DNA from: Achatina immaculata
Lineage: Eukaryota; Mollusca; Gastropoda; Stylommatophora; Achatinidae
Direction of reading: 5' to 3'
DNA: 64,000 bases
Assembly: GCA_009760885.1 (NCBI GenBank)
Contig: CM019696.1
Span: 43,074,221-43,138,220 of the forward strand
Shown piece by piece: positions 46,061 through 56,945 of the stretch. The translations under genes and the position numbers were made by a program. Position 1 is the stretch's first letter; each line of letters begins with the position of its first letter. The notes below the pieces were generated by a model that ran no database searches, was not told the origin of the DNA, and was given only the letters and a program-made list of their open reading frames with translations.

Positions 46061-46616
46061 TCATATATTTACACCTCATATGTCCCTAACGTAACCTCCC
46101 CTCATATATTTGCACCTTATATGTCCCTAGCGTAACTTCTCCTCATATATTTACACCTCATATGTCCCTAACGTAACTTCCCCTTATATATTTACACCTC
46201 ATATGTCCCTAACGTAACTTCCTCTCATATATTTACACCTCATATGTCCCTAACGTAACTTCCCCTTATATATTTACACCTCATATGTCCCTAACGTAAC
46301 TTCCTCTCATATATTTACACCTCATATGTCCCTAACGTAACTTCCTCTCATATATTTACACCTCATATGTCCCTAACGTAACTTCCTCTCATATATTTAC
46401 ACCTCATATGTCCCTAACGTAACTTCCTCTCATATATTTACACCTCATATGTCCCTAACGTAACTTCCTCTCATATATTTACACCTCATATGTCCCTAGC
46501 GCAACTTCTCCTCATATATTTACACCTCATATGTCCCTAACGTAACTTTTCCTCATATATTTACACCTCATATGTCCCTAACGTAACTTCTCCTCATATA
46601 TTTACACCTCACATAA
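46060..46616. repeat. 41-bp minisatellite, apparently RTE-B-derived
   Basis: About 13 copies of a 41-bp unit with catatatttacacctcatat and gtccctaacgtaacttcc. The second half resembles the RTE-B end (gtcccttgcgcaacttc) in the adjacent stub, with the transition visible at 46036-46060. Confidence 0.93.
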
Positions 46617-47243
46617 CTTTTCTACAAACAAATGCAGTTACCTTTTCCGGAGAGTATTTCCGAATCTTGTTATGAAATATTTATTCTGCTTTTTCTTCGA
46701 CTTCGAGAACTTAGAAATTTTGAAGTTTTAGAATTTTGAAGTTTTAGTAGTTTATAAGTGTTATATGTTTATAAGTTTTTTAAAAAATAAGTTTAGAAGT
46801 TTTAGAATTTTAGAAGTTTAAACTCTTTGTGTTGTGACGACACAAAATAATACCGTCCCAGTTAAAAAGATGACATTGAAGTGTGTAGTGTACTTTTACA
46901 TGTATAAAAGTAACACTGAAGTATGCACATGCATATGTACATGTTAATTGTTGGATTTGCTGCTCATTGATTTTTAAGAAATTTCTCTCAAGTTAATTCT
47001 ATCAAAATTTGTTTAATCTAATTGTGTAGAGTAATAACAAACCATGTTAGTATAACTGTGTATAGTAGCAACAATTCATGTTAAAACAACTGCGTACAAT
47101 AGGAACAATTCATGTTAACATAAATGTGTACAGTAAGAACAAATCATGTTAGCATAATTGTGTACAGTAACAACAAACCATGTTAATATAACTGTGTACA
47201 GTGGCAACAGCTCATGTTAACATAACTGTGTACAGTAATACTA
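46617..47243. repeat. Spacer with degenerate arrays
   Basis: At 46700-46830, loose repeats of gaagttttagaattt. At about 47010-47243, about seven copies of a 34-bp unit with aactgtgtacagtaacaaca and catgttaa. The rest is AT-rich and single-copy. Confidence 0.8.
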
Positions 47244-47510
47244 AATGAACGTTTAATACATTCACCATATCTTAGGGTTAGTAAATGAATGTTTAATACA
47301 TTCACCATATCTTAGGGTTAGTAAATGAATGTTTAATACATTCACCATATCTTAGGGTTAGTAAATGAATGTTTAATACATTCACCATATCTTAGGGTTA
47401 GTAAATGAATGTTTAATACATTCACCATATCTTAGGGTTAGTAAATGAATGTTTAATACATTCATCATATCTTAGGGTTAGTAAATGAATGTTATATACA
47501 TTCACCATAT
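47244..47510. repeat. 40-bp minisatellite with telomere-like and hairpin motifs
   Basis: About seven copies of a 40-bp unit. Each contains cttagggttag (one and a half vertebrate/mollusc-type telomere repeats) and the 7-bp inverted repeat tgaatgt/acattca around ttaat. The same array precedes the second mariner copy at 48735-48977. Confidence 0.93.
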
Positions 47511-48336
47511 CCAGCTGACCGACGGCACAGACGCATTGGTTTATAGACGTACTCTTCTGTGTGGTAGAGATCACCTCGCATTTGTTCTTTCACTAAACCG
47601 AGAAGATTGTTATCACTGGATGCCAGTTCGGGGCTATAGGCAGGGTGTGGAAGAATTTCCCAACATAGTTTCTTGAGTGATGGTTTTCCTGATCTGAGTG
47701 ATGGTTTTCCTGATATGAGTGATGGTTTTCCTGATATGAGTGATGGTTTTCCTGAGTTGAATGATGGTTTTCCTGAGTTGAGTGATGGTTTTCCTGAGTT
47801 GAGTGATGGTTTTCCTGAGTTGAGTGATGGTTTTTCTCAGTTGAGTGATGGTTTTCCTCACAGCTTTATGGTCTTCAATCAACAAGCGTGGGACCCAGCA
47901 GGCACAAATTTTTCTATGGCCTAGGGTTTCAATCATTTCCTGTACTGCACTTTGTCCTAGTCAAAAATTTACAGCCATTTCAGAAACTGTGACATGCCTG
48001 TCTTCTTTAATGATGTTGCCCACCCTTTCCACGTTGTATTGAGGGAGATAGAGGAAGAGAGAATAAAGAGAGAGGGGAGAGAGAGAGAGGGGGGGAGATA
48101 GAGAGGATAAGATATTAAGTGGAGGCAGTTCGAGGGAGATCGCTGCGAGGCATATCTTGGATGCTCATGTTTCCTTTTTTGAAATGTTTCACCCACCTCC
48201 TAACACTGCTAGCACCCATACACACATCTCCATAAACAAGTTGAAGTCTTTGGTGAATTTAAGCAGCGGAGATTTCCTCTTTAACGAGGAACTCAATAAC
48301 AGCACGTTGACGAAATGAAACTTCAGCACCCGCCAT
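47511..48336 (-). pseudogene. Mariner-like transposase, internally replaced by an array
   Basis: The minus strand from an ATG at 48334-48336 reads MAGAEVSFRQRAVIEFLVKE, then KIHQRLQLVYGDVCMGASSV, RRWVKHFKKGN and MPRSDLPRTAS. After a GA-rich interruption come NVERVGNIIKEDRHVTVSEM and ETLGHRKICACWVPRLLIED followed by HKAVRKTI, the conserved mariner block before the catalytic core. The core with the first two Asp residues is absent, replaced by a 21-bp array. Sequence then resumes with WEILPHPAYSPELASSDNNL, retaining the Asp equivalent to the third catalytic Asp, and ends in GDLYHTEEYVYKPMRL. Clearly mariner/Tc1-type and dead. Terminal inverted repeats were not found. Confidence 0.85.
47674..47862. 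repeat. 21-bp array inside the mariner pseudogene (also 49141-49329)
   Basis: About nine copies of a 21-bp unit with gagtgatggttttcctgag. On the minus strand the first unit is continuous with transposase codons (VRKTIT), so the repeat seems to have formed from the transposase itself. Confidence 0.92.
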
Positions 48337-48977
48337 TTTGTTTATGCTCCGTGTGGTCACATGACACATGATGGTGACGTCATGTGGCCTCTAAATGAAG
48401 TGTAAGGGATGAAGTTTAAGGTGATACATTTATATTTTCTCAATATATAATCTCTGATTTAAAAAATATTTTTGCTCATAAATTTCGGTATGATCCTGGT
48501 ACTTACTTGAACACATCACATATACCGAGATACTTACAGCCGAGATATTGAACGTTTCTACCATACCCATTATTGTATTTCGCGGTTATTAAATTGGTAA
48601 AGTAAACATTCCCATGACCTGATCACTCAACAATTTACCTACAACTATTAAATCAGACATTCATACGACCTGGTCAGTCAACGCTTTACCTACAACTAGT
48701 ACATCAAACATTCACATGACCTGATCACTCAGCATATCTTAGGGTTAGTAAATGAATGTTTAATACATTCACCATATCTTAGGGTTAGTAAATGAATGTT
48801 TAATACATTCACCATATCTTAGGGTTAGTAAATGAATGTTTAATACATTCACCATATCTTAGGGTTAGTAAATGAATGTTTAATACATTCACCATATCTT
48901 AGGGTTAGTAAATGAATGTTTAATACATTCATCATATCTTAGGGTTAGTAAATGAATGTTATATACATTCACCATAT

Positions 48978-49801
48978 CCAGCTGACCGACGGCACAGACG
49001 CATTGGTTTATAGACGTACTCTTCTGTGTGGTAGAGATCACCTCGCATTTGTTCTTTCACTAAACCGAGAAGATTGTTATCACTGGATGCCAGTTCGGGG
49101 CTATAGGCAGGGTGTGGAAGAATTTCCCAACATAGTTTCTTGAGTGATGGTTTTCCTGATCTGAGTGATGGTTTTCCTGATATGAGTGATGGTTTTCCTG
49201 ATATGAGTGATGGTTTTCCTGAGTTGAATGATGGTTTTCCTGAGTTGAGTGATGGTTTTCCTGAGTTGAGTGATGGTTTTCCTGAGTTGAGTGATGGTTT
49301 TTCTCAGTTGAGTGATGGTTTTCCTCACAGCTTTATGGTCTTCAATCAACAAGCGTGGGACCCAGCAGGCACAAATTTTTCTATGGCCTAGGGTTTCAAT
49401 CATTTCCTGTACTGCACTTTGTCCTAGTCAAAAATTTACAGCCATTTCAGAAACTGTGACATGCCTGTCTTCTTTAATGATGTTGCCCACCCTTTCCACG
49501 TTGTATTGAGGGAGATAGAGGAAGAGAGAATAAAGAGAGAGGGGAGAGAGAGAGGGGGGGAGATAGAGAGGATAAGATATTAAGTGGAGGCAGTTCGAGG
49601 GAGATCGCTGCGAGGCATATCTTGGATGCTCATGTTTCCTTTTTTGAAATGTTTCACCCACCTCCTAACACTGCTAGCACCCATACACACATCTCCATAA
49701 ACAAGTTGAAGTCTTTGGTGAATTTAAGCAGCGGAGATTTCCTCTTTAACGAGGAACTCAATAACAGCACGTTGACGAAATGAAACTTCAGCACCCGCCA
49801 T
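48978..49801 (-). pseudogene. Mariner-like transposase, duplicated copy
   Basis: Same composition as 47511-48336, with start codon complement at 49799-49801, the same missing core and the same 21-bp array. It is a product of the 1.47-kb duplication rather than a second transposition. Confidence 0.86.
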
Positions 49802-50417
49802 TTTGTTTATGCTCCGTGTGGTCACATGACACATGATGGTGACGTCATGTGGCCTCTAAATGAAGTGTAAGGGATGAAGTTTAAGGTGATACATTTATAT
49901 TTTCTCAATATATAATCTCTGATTTAAAAAATATTTTTGCTCATAAATTTCGGTATGATCCTGGTACTTACTTGAACACATCACATATACCGAGATACTT
50001 ACAGCCGAGATATTGAACGTTTCTACCATACCCATTATTGTATTTCGCGGTTATTAAATTGGTAAAGTAAACATTCCCATGACCTGATCACTCAACAATT
50101 TACCTACAACTATTAAATCAGACATTCATACGACCTGGTCAGTCAACGCTTTACCTACAACTAGTACATCAAACATTCACATGACCTGATCACTCAGCAC
50201 TTTACCTACAACTAGTAAATAAAATATTCACCTGATCTGGTCACTCAACAATTTACCTACAACTATTAAATCAGACATTCATACGACCTGGTCAGTCAAC
50301 ACTTTACCTACAACTAGTAAATCAAACATTCACATGACCTGGTCAGTCAATACTTTATATACAACTAGTAAATCAAATATTCACCTGATTTGATCACTCA
50401 ACACTTTACCTACAACT

Positions 50418-50740
50418 AGTAAATCAAACATTCATATGATATATGACTCAACACTTTACCTACAATGACTGACAACTCACTACCAAAAATAGCACTAAGA
50501 TGGACACCACAGGGGAGCAGAAGTAAGGGTAGACCAAAAGAGACATGGAGAAGAACAACAGAAAGGATGTTGAGCAATAGAGGGCTCACCTGGGCAAGAG
50601 CAGAAAAAAAGGCGAAAGACAGGCATTTGTGGAAAACCCTTGCGGAAGCCCCATGTGCCCTGGGCACTTAAGGTTCAGAGAGAGAGAGAGAGAGTAAATC
50701 AAACATTCATATGATATATGACTCAACACTTTACCTACAA
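50418..50740. repeat. 48-bp target-site duplication around RTE-C
   Basis: 50418-50465 and 50693-50740 are identical and both carry a variant of the array (catatgatatatgactcaa) that I see nowhere else in it. They immediately flank the RTE-C insertion. Confidence 0.8.
50466..50692 (+). mobile_element. RTE-C 3' fragment, short insertion
   Basis: Encodes ALRWTPQGSRSKGRPKETWR, RGLTWARAEKKAKDRHLWKT and LAEAPCALGT, then the same stop and a (GA)n tail as at 25337. It is cut at its 5' end at TGACTGACAACTCAC. The host array is duplicated exactly on both sides. Confidence 0.9.
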
Positions 50741-51243
50741 ATAGTAAATCAAACATTCACATGACATGATCACTCAACAATTTACCTACAAATAGTAAAT
50801 CAAACATTCACATGACATGATCACTCAACACTTTACCTACAAATAGTAAATCAAACATTCACATGACATGATCACTCAACAATTTACCTAAAACTAGTAA
50901 ATCAAACATTCACATGACATGATCACTCAACACTTTACCTAAAGCTAGTAAATCAAACATTCACATGACCTGGTCACTCAACACTTTACCTACAACTAGT
51001 AAATCAAACACTGGTCAGTGAACATTACTTACGAACGAACAACCAGACAAATCCTTCAACAGAGGCAACTCACCGACTTCGTCCAGCCGTCCAGATACTG
51101 CATCCATGCCGTCGGACCACCAGACCTGGATTGCTGGCCAGATGGTCAACAGACCACTTGGTGAAGTCACGTGATAGCCACTGCCTTCTTACCAGTCCAC
51201 TGTACATGATAAATTAATATCGATACCGGTTCTAGACCAAGCA

Positions 51244-51839
51244 ATGATGTCTGTTTGTATATGTTCAGAAATGATGTCTGCTTGTATATGTTCAGAAATG
51301 ATGTCTGCTTGTATATGTTCAGAAATGATGTCTGCTTGTATATGTTCAGAAATGATGTCTGTTTGTATATGTTCAGAAATGATGTCTGCTTGTTGTATAC
51401 GTTCAGAAATGATGTCTGCTTGTATATATTCAGAAATGATGTCTGCTTGTATATGTTCAGAAATGATGTCTGCTTGTAAACGTTCAGAAATGATGTCTGC
51501 TTGTAAATGTTCAGAAATGATGTCTGCTTGTATATGTTAAGAAATTATGTCTGCTTGTATATGTTCAGAAATGATGTCTGCTTGTAAATGTTCAGAAATG
51601 ATGTCTGCCTGTATATGTTCAGAAATGATGTCTGCTTGTAAACGTTCAGAAATGATGTCTGCTTGTATATGTTCAGAAATGATGTCTGCTTGTATATGTT
51701 CAGAAATGATGTCTGCTTGTAAACGTTCAGAAATGATGTCTGCTTGTATATGTTCAGAAATGATGTCTGCTTGTAAACGTTCAGAAATGATGTCTGCTTG
51801 TATATGTTCAGAAATGATGTCTGCTTGTATATGTTCAGA
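51244..51839. repeat. 27-bp minisatellite (unrelated to the large satellite)
   Basis: About 22 copies of a 27-bp unit with aaatgatgtctgcttgtata and tgttcag. Variants tgtaaacg, tgtaaatg and tgtatatg are interspersed. Nine-residue repeat frames on both strands follow from the unit length. Confidence 0.95.
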
Positions 51840-52324
51840 GGTCAGGAGGATCACTTGTAAAATAAGATTCCGATACTAAAACATACAAAATAAGATTCCG
51901 ATACTAAAACATACAACATAAGTGGATGTTTTTTCTAGGTACCTGAGGATTTAATTAATTCATGAATAAAGATCTGATGACACTTGGTTAATGTCATAGG
52001 CGTCATGACATGTAAATACTGCACGATTTTACCAGCAGAGCCTTTATGTTGAATGCTCAAGATTGGCTAAACAATAAAAACAAAATCTCTTGACAACGTA
52101 AACACGTTTTCTGAGTGATGTTATCAGGAGAGGAAGCTGATCAGAAAGTTCTCCAAATCTGGGGAATGAGGCTAGAGGTAACAGAGTATGGGATATTTTA
52201 CTCATGGCTACATGAAAGAGAAATACAAGCAAGAATAAAGAGAAAATGTTAGGAAAAAAATGATATATCAAATATAAACATCGTTATGTAAGAGGAGTTT
52301 AAAAAGACAGAAACATGTTTACTT
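51840..52324. other. No gene seen; single-copy spacer
   Basis: A 33-bp tandem pair at 51861-51920 (aataagattccgatactaaa). Otherwise no signal. Confidence 0.6.
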
Positions 52325-52845
52325 GCTCTGTGAATACATATATAGATACTATTTTACTTGTTTAATAAAAACACTTTAATAGAATATTTCACTTGTTTAA
52401 TAAAAATACATTAAGAATAAATTTTACTTGTTTAATAAAAACACATTAAGAGAATATTTTACTTGTTTAATAAAAACACTTTAATAGAATATTTCACTTG
52501 TTTAATAAAAACACTTTAAGAATATATTTTACTTGTTTAATAAAAACACATTAAAGGAATATTTTAATTGTTTAATAAAAACACATGAAGAAAATATTTT
52601 AATTGTTTAATAGAAACACTTTAAGAGAATGTTTTTCTTCTTTAATAAAAACACGTTAAGAATATATTTTACTTGTTTAATAAAAACACATTAACAATAT
52701 ATTTTACTCGTTTCATAAAAACACATGAAGAGAATATTTTACTTGTTTAATGAAAACACATATAGAGAATATTTTACTTGTTTTATAAGGACATATTAAG
52801 AAAATATTTTACTCTTTTAATAAAAACACACTAAGAGAGTGTGCT
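52325..52845. repeat. 35-bp minisatellite
   Basis: About 15 imperfect copies with tttacttgtttaataaaaac and acattaagagaatat. Confidence 0.92.
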
Positions 52846-52879
52846 AAAGAAAAATATGTAGGCAGCAAAGGTTACATGT

Positions 52880-53010
52880 CCACTTAGTGAAACTCGTAAC
52901 ATGGAGAAGTAAACAAAAGACGTAACGTGGACAAGTAAACAATACTAGTAACATGGACAAGTAAAGACGCGACAAGGACAAGTAAACAATACTAGTAACG
53001 TGGACAAGTC
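52880..53010. repeat. Short degenerate array (about 28 bp)
   Basis: Four to five imperfect copies around aacatggacaagtaaacaat and actagt. Confidence 0.8.
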
Positions 53011-53235
53011 TTATGATGAGTGTGCTGAGGACATTTTTTTATGATACGTGTAATGAGGACAATAAATCTATTTTTATAATGATACTACTGATGACAATAA
53101 ATCTATTTTTATAATGATACTACTGAGAACAATAAATCTATTTTTATAATGATACTGCTGAGGACAATAATTGTTTCTTATGATCAGAGTGCCGAGATTA
53201 ATATTTTGTTTTATGACGAAGAGTGCTGAGGATCT
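53011..53235. repeat. 33-bp array, left part
   Basis: Units with gctgaggacaataaatctat and tttataatgata. Continues on the far side of the insertion at 53236-54414. Confidence 0.85.
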
Positions 53236-54414
53236 ATTCTTCTTCTTCTTCTTCTTCTTCTACGATCCCTTCTACCCCAAGACCGCCCGTGATCTTACTG
53301 AATTTACTCCTGTTGTCTTTGATAGGACTACAAGAGATCCTATGGTCCTCCTGTGGTCCCTGAGAGAACCACAAGAGATCCTCGAGAGGACCACAAGAGG
53401 TTCAGAGTATCACATGGCTTGATCCTGTATTATTGGTGGGTTACAGAAGCGGGAATGCCTGACACCGTGGTTTTCGTTGCACCAGTTTAATCTAGAGTTG
53501 GACTTTCTCATCGGAAAACCTCGACGTGTTTTGGATATCAGTATATACTCACCGAGTGAGAGGTGGTTGCCTATCCAGTCCAGCGTGGGACTTTCTCACC
53601 GGAAAACCTCAGCGCGATTAGGATACCCATACATCTTCACCGGGTGAAAGGTGCTTGCCTATCTAGACTGCCCTGGTCCAGTGTATCCGACTTCAGCATT
53701 TTTGGTCGTGGCTGCTACCCTTCCTAGTTGTGACAAGTATGGAACTTTTGTCCAGGAGGATGAATCCTCGCAACTAGTAAGTTTTACCCCTGGGTTAAGC
53801 TGGTTTAGGCGTATTATCTCAGTATGGGCTTATTTAGGACGTGACCGACCTCTAGAGACGAGGTGCCGTGGTATGAGTATCTCTCGCTTCGAGACTACTG
53901 AACATACTGAGTAATCTTCACTTCACATTTTCCATCACATTTTCACAGCGGCTCCGCATGGCAACCTTAATCGCATTTTCGCATTTTTTTAATTGGCCGG
54001 GAGGAGTTTCACTCCATGCGCGGCATCCCAAGAATCTCGCCATCAGTGTCTTAGTTTGGCCCCTAGGTTAAGTCGGTTTAACCAATCTGCCCCAGTATGG
54101 GTATATATAGAACGTGGCCGGCCTCTAGAACAGAGGTGCCATGATTTGAGTAGGCCTGACCTCGAGACTACTGGTTACTTCATTTAATCCTTTCCTTCAC
54201 CTTTCCACGGCAGCTCCGCACGGCAACCCTAATAGCATTTTTCTTTCATTGGCCGGTAGGAGTTTCACCCCACGCACAACAGGTAAAGAATCTCGCCAGC
54301 AGCGGTCAGAGTCTATTTGAGATGCACGCCTTGGAGACATTTAATCGGAGTGGAGAGCATATCTCCCAGCCCACCTCTGGCTATAACAGTCTTTAGAAGC
54401 AGCGCCGAGGAGAA
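53236..54414 (-). mobile_element. Unclassified retroelement-like insertion of about 1.2 kb
   Basis: A single block interrupts the 33-bp array. Its left edge is a (TTC)n run at 53236-53260, which would be a (GAA)n tail if the element reads on the minus strand. Its right edge, 54312-54404, closely matches the 5' terminal 90 bp of RTE-D. Inside are two tandem monomers of about 270 and 257 bp (53780-54052 and 54053-54309), each containing a TATA-like region (cttatttaggacgtgaccg against tatatatagaacgtggccgg), and an 85-bp tandem pair at about 53496-53670. No coding frame with family motifs. It could be a non-autonomous element or the 5' region of an uncharacterised LINE. Confidence 0.6.
53780..54309. 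repeat. Two tandem monomers of about 270 bp
   Basis: Monomer 1 at 53780-54052 and monomer 2 at 54053-54309 share tgggttaag or taggttaag starts, the cggcctctagaac/cgacctctagaga block, ttggccggg/ttggccggt and aagaatctcgcca ends. Confidence 0.8.
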
Positions 54415-55404
54415 GAAATGTTTCTTATAATAAAGAAGCCGAGAAAAATAAATCTTGTTTACAATGAGAGCGCTGAGCAGAATACGTTGTTTGATGAAAG
54501 TGTTGAGGACATTACATCTTGTTTAAGGATGATAATGCTGGGGACAAGAAATCCTTGTTATGGTCAGAGTTTTGAGTAGAATACATCTTTCTTATGAGAG
54601 CGCTGATGACAATAAATCTTTTTAAAGATGACAGTGCTGTGTACAATAAATGTTTCTATAACGATTTTGCTGGGGACAATAAGTCTTTTTGTGATGAGAG
54701 TGCTGAGATAAATAAATCCTTTTTTTTACGATGAGATCTCAGAGGAAAATACATCTTTTTTATGATGAGAGTGCTGAGATAAATAAATCCTTTTTTTTAA
54801 ATACTGAGTGGCTGTGGACAATAAATGTTTTTATTATGACAGTGGTCAGGACAATACATTGTTTATGATAAGAATTGTGAAGACAATACATTGTTTATGA
54901 TCAGAATTGTCAGGACAATACATTGTTTATGATCAGAACTGTGAAGACAATAAATCTTTTGCTTTTGAATGAGAATGGTGAGGACAATAAATCATTTTTA
55001 TGGTAAGAGTACTGAGGCCAATAAATTTTTCTTATCATGAAAGAGGTGAGGACAATAAATATTTTTTGTTATGGTATTGATGAGGACAATAAATCTTTTT
55101 CTGTGATGAGAGTGCTGAGGATAATACATTTATCTTATAATGAGAGTGCTGAGGATAATAAATTTATCTTATAATGAGAGTGCTGAGGATAATAAATTTA
55201 TCTTATAATGAGAGTGCTGAGGATAATACATTTATCTTATAATGAGAGTGCTGAGGATAATACATTTATCTTATAATGAGAGTGCTGAGAGTGCTGAGGA
55301 TAATACATTTATCTTATAATGAGAGTGCTGAGGATAATAAATTTTGTCTTATAATGAGAGTGCTGAGGATAATACATTTATCTTATAATGAGAGTGCTGA
55401 GGAC
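54415..55404. repeat. 33-bp array, right part
   Basis: About 30 copies of a unit with gatgagagtgctgaggacaa and taaatctttttta. The segment 55090-55390 is more homogeneous, with tttatcttataatgagagtg and ctgaggataa. Confidence 0.9.
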
Positions 55405-55677
55405 AATAAATCTTTTTTATGATGTAAGTGATAAAGACAATAAATCTTTGTTTTATGATGTAAGTGATAAAGACAATAAATCTTTGTTTTATGATGTAAG
55501 TGATAAAGACAATAAATCTTTGTTTTATGATGTAAGTGATAAAGACAATAAATCTTTGTTTTATGATGTAAGTGATAAAGACAATAAATCTTTGTTTTAT
55601 AATGTAAGTGATAAAGACAATAAATCTTTGTTTTATGATGTAAGTGATAAAGACAATAAATCTTTGCTTTATGAGGA
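55405..55677. repeat. 36-bp homogeneous sub-array
   Basis: About seven near-identical copies with gatgtaagtgataaagacaa and ataaatctttgtttt, a locally expanded variant of the 33-bp family. Confidence 0.93.
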
Positions 55678-55985
55678 AGAGTGATTAAAAGCAATAAATA
55701 TTTTTATGATAAGAGTTCTGAGGACAATAAATATTTTTGTATGTTGAGTTGTCTGAGGACAATAAACCTTTTATATGATGAGAGCACTGATGTGAATAAA
55801 TCTTTTTTTATGATGAGAGTCCTAATGTGAATACATCTTTTATATGATGAGAGCACTGACGTGAATAGAACTTTTATATGATGAGAGCACTGACGTGAAT
55901 AGAACTTTTATATGATGTGAGCACTGACGTGAATAGAACTTTTATATGATGTGAGCACTGACGTGAATAAATGCTTTTTTTTTTT
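55678..55985. repeat. Degenerate end of the 33-bp family
   Basis: Units with cttttatatgatgagagcac and tgacgtgaataga, about 33 bp apart. Confidence 0.85.
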
Positions 55986-56300
55986 GCTGAGAGCTGTGCC
56001 AGGAGCTGGGAAGCCAGCACGGGTTCTTGACTAAGCTCTTGACAGCGTTTTAGATGAGCTCAGTGACAATTAAGGGGGCGGGGAGAGTCTGAAAGTATGT
56101 CAGAAATATGAAAATCTTAGTGACAGTTTAATGGAGGAGGGGGGAGTGTTAATGTGCAACAAGAAGAGGTCAGGAAAGGAGAGGGATGCATAGGGGTGGA
56201 GGAAGGCGTGGAGTTGGAGGGAGGAGCAGAGAGAGAGAGAGAGAGAGACAGAAGGACGAAGGCAGCGGGATGGACTGAGAGGAAGGTATAAATCTGTTGA
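55986..56300. other. No gene seen; purine-rich spacer
   Basis: Single-copy, with a (GA)n run at about 56229-56248. Confidence 0.6.
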
Positions 56301-56945
56301 GAATAAAAGAGAGAATTTTGCAGGAAGATTTGTTTGTCCTGTTACTGATGTAGTCAAAGTGTGGGAAGATTTGTTTGTCCTGTAACTGATGCAGTCAATG
56401 TGTGGGAAGATTTGTTTGTCCTGTAACTGATGCAGTCAAAGTGTGGGAAGATTTGTTTGTCCTGTAACTGATGCAGTCAAAGTGTGGGAAGATTTGTTTG
56501 TCCTGTAACTGATGCAGTCAATGTGTGGGAAGATTTGTTTGTCCTGTAACTGATGCAGTCAATGTGTGTGAAGATTTGTTTGTCCTGTAACTGATGCAGT
56601 CAATGTGTGGGAAGATTTGTTTGTCCTGTAACTGATGCAGTCAAAGTGTGTGAAGATTTGTTTGTCCTGTAACTGATGCAGTCAAAGTGTGGGAAGATTT
56701 GTTTGTCCTGTAACTGATGCAATCAAAGTGTGTGAAGATTTGTTTGTCCTGTAACTGATGCAGTCAAAGTGTGTGAAGATTTGTTTGTCCTGTAACTGAT
56801 GCAGTCAAAGTGTGTGAAGATTTGTTTGTCCTGTAACTGATGCAGTCAAAGTGTGGGAAGATTTGTTTGTCCTGTAACTGATGCAATCAAAGTGTGTGAA
56901 GATTTGTTTGTCCTGTAACTGATGCAGTCAAAGTGTGGGAAGCAG
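56301..56945. repeat. 41-bp minisatellite
   Basis: About 15 copies with aagatttgtttgtcctgtaa and ctgatgcagtcaaagtgtg. Two-base variants (gtgtgggaag, gtgtgtgaag, tcaatg) are mixed along the array. Confidence 0.95.

Larger units (their letters stand above)
47268..50199. repeat. 1.47-kb tandem duplication
   Basis: Copy 1 is about 47268-48734, copy 2 is 48735-50199. Each contains the 40-bp array, the mariner pseudogene, about 260 bp of spacer and the start of a 51-bp array. Copies differ by a 2-bp length change in the GA-rich run (48061-48100 against 49528-49565). Confidence 0.94.
50060..51015. repeat. 51-bp minisatellite
   Basis: About 14 copies of a 51-bp unit with aactagtaaatcaaacattc, catgacctgatcactcaac and tttacctac. 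A short piece of the same array lies at 48605-48734. It is interrupted by an RTE-C fragment at 50466-50692. Confidence 0.92.

Noticed and set aside
47244..47510. Interstitial telomere tract
   Set aside because: Only a TTAGGGTTAG decamer per 40-bp unit, with no uninterrupted (TTAGGG)n. More easily explained as part of the transposon-derived unit.
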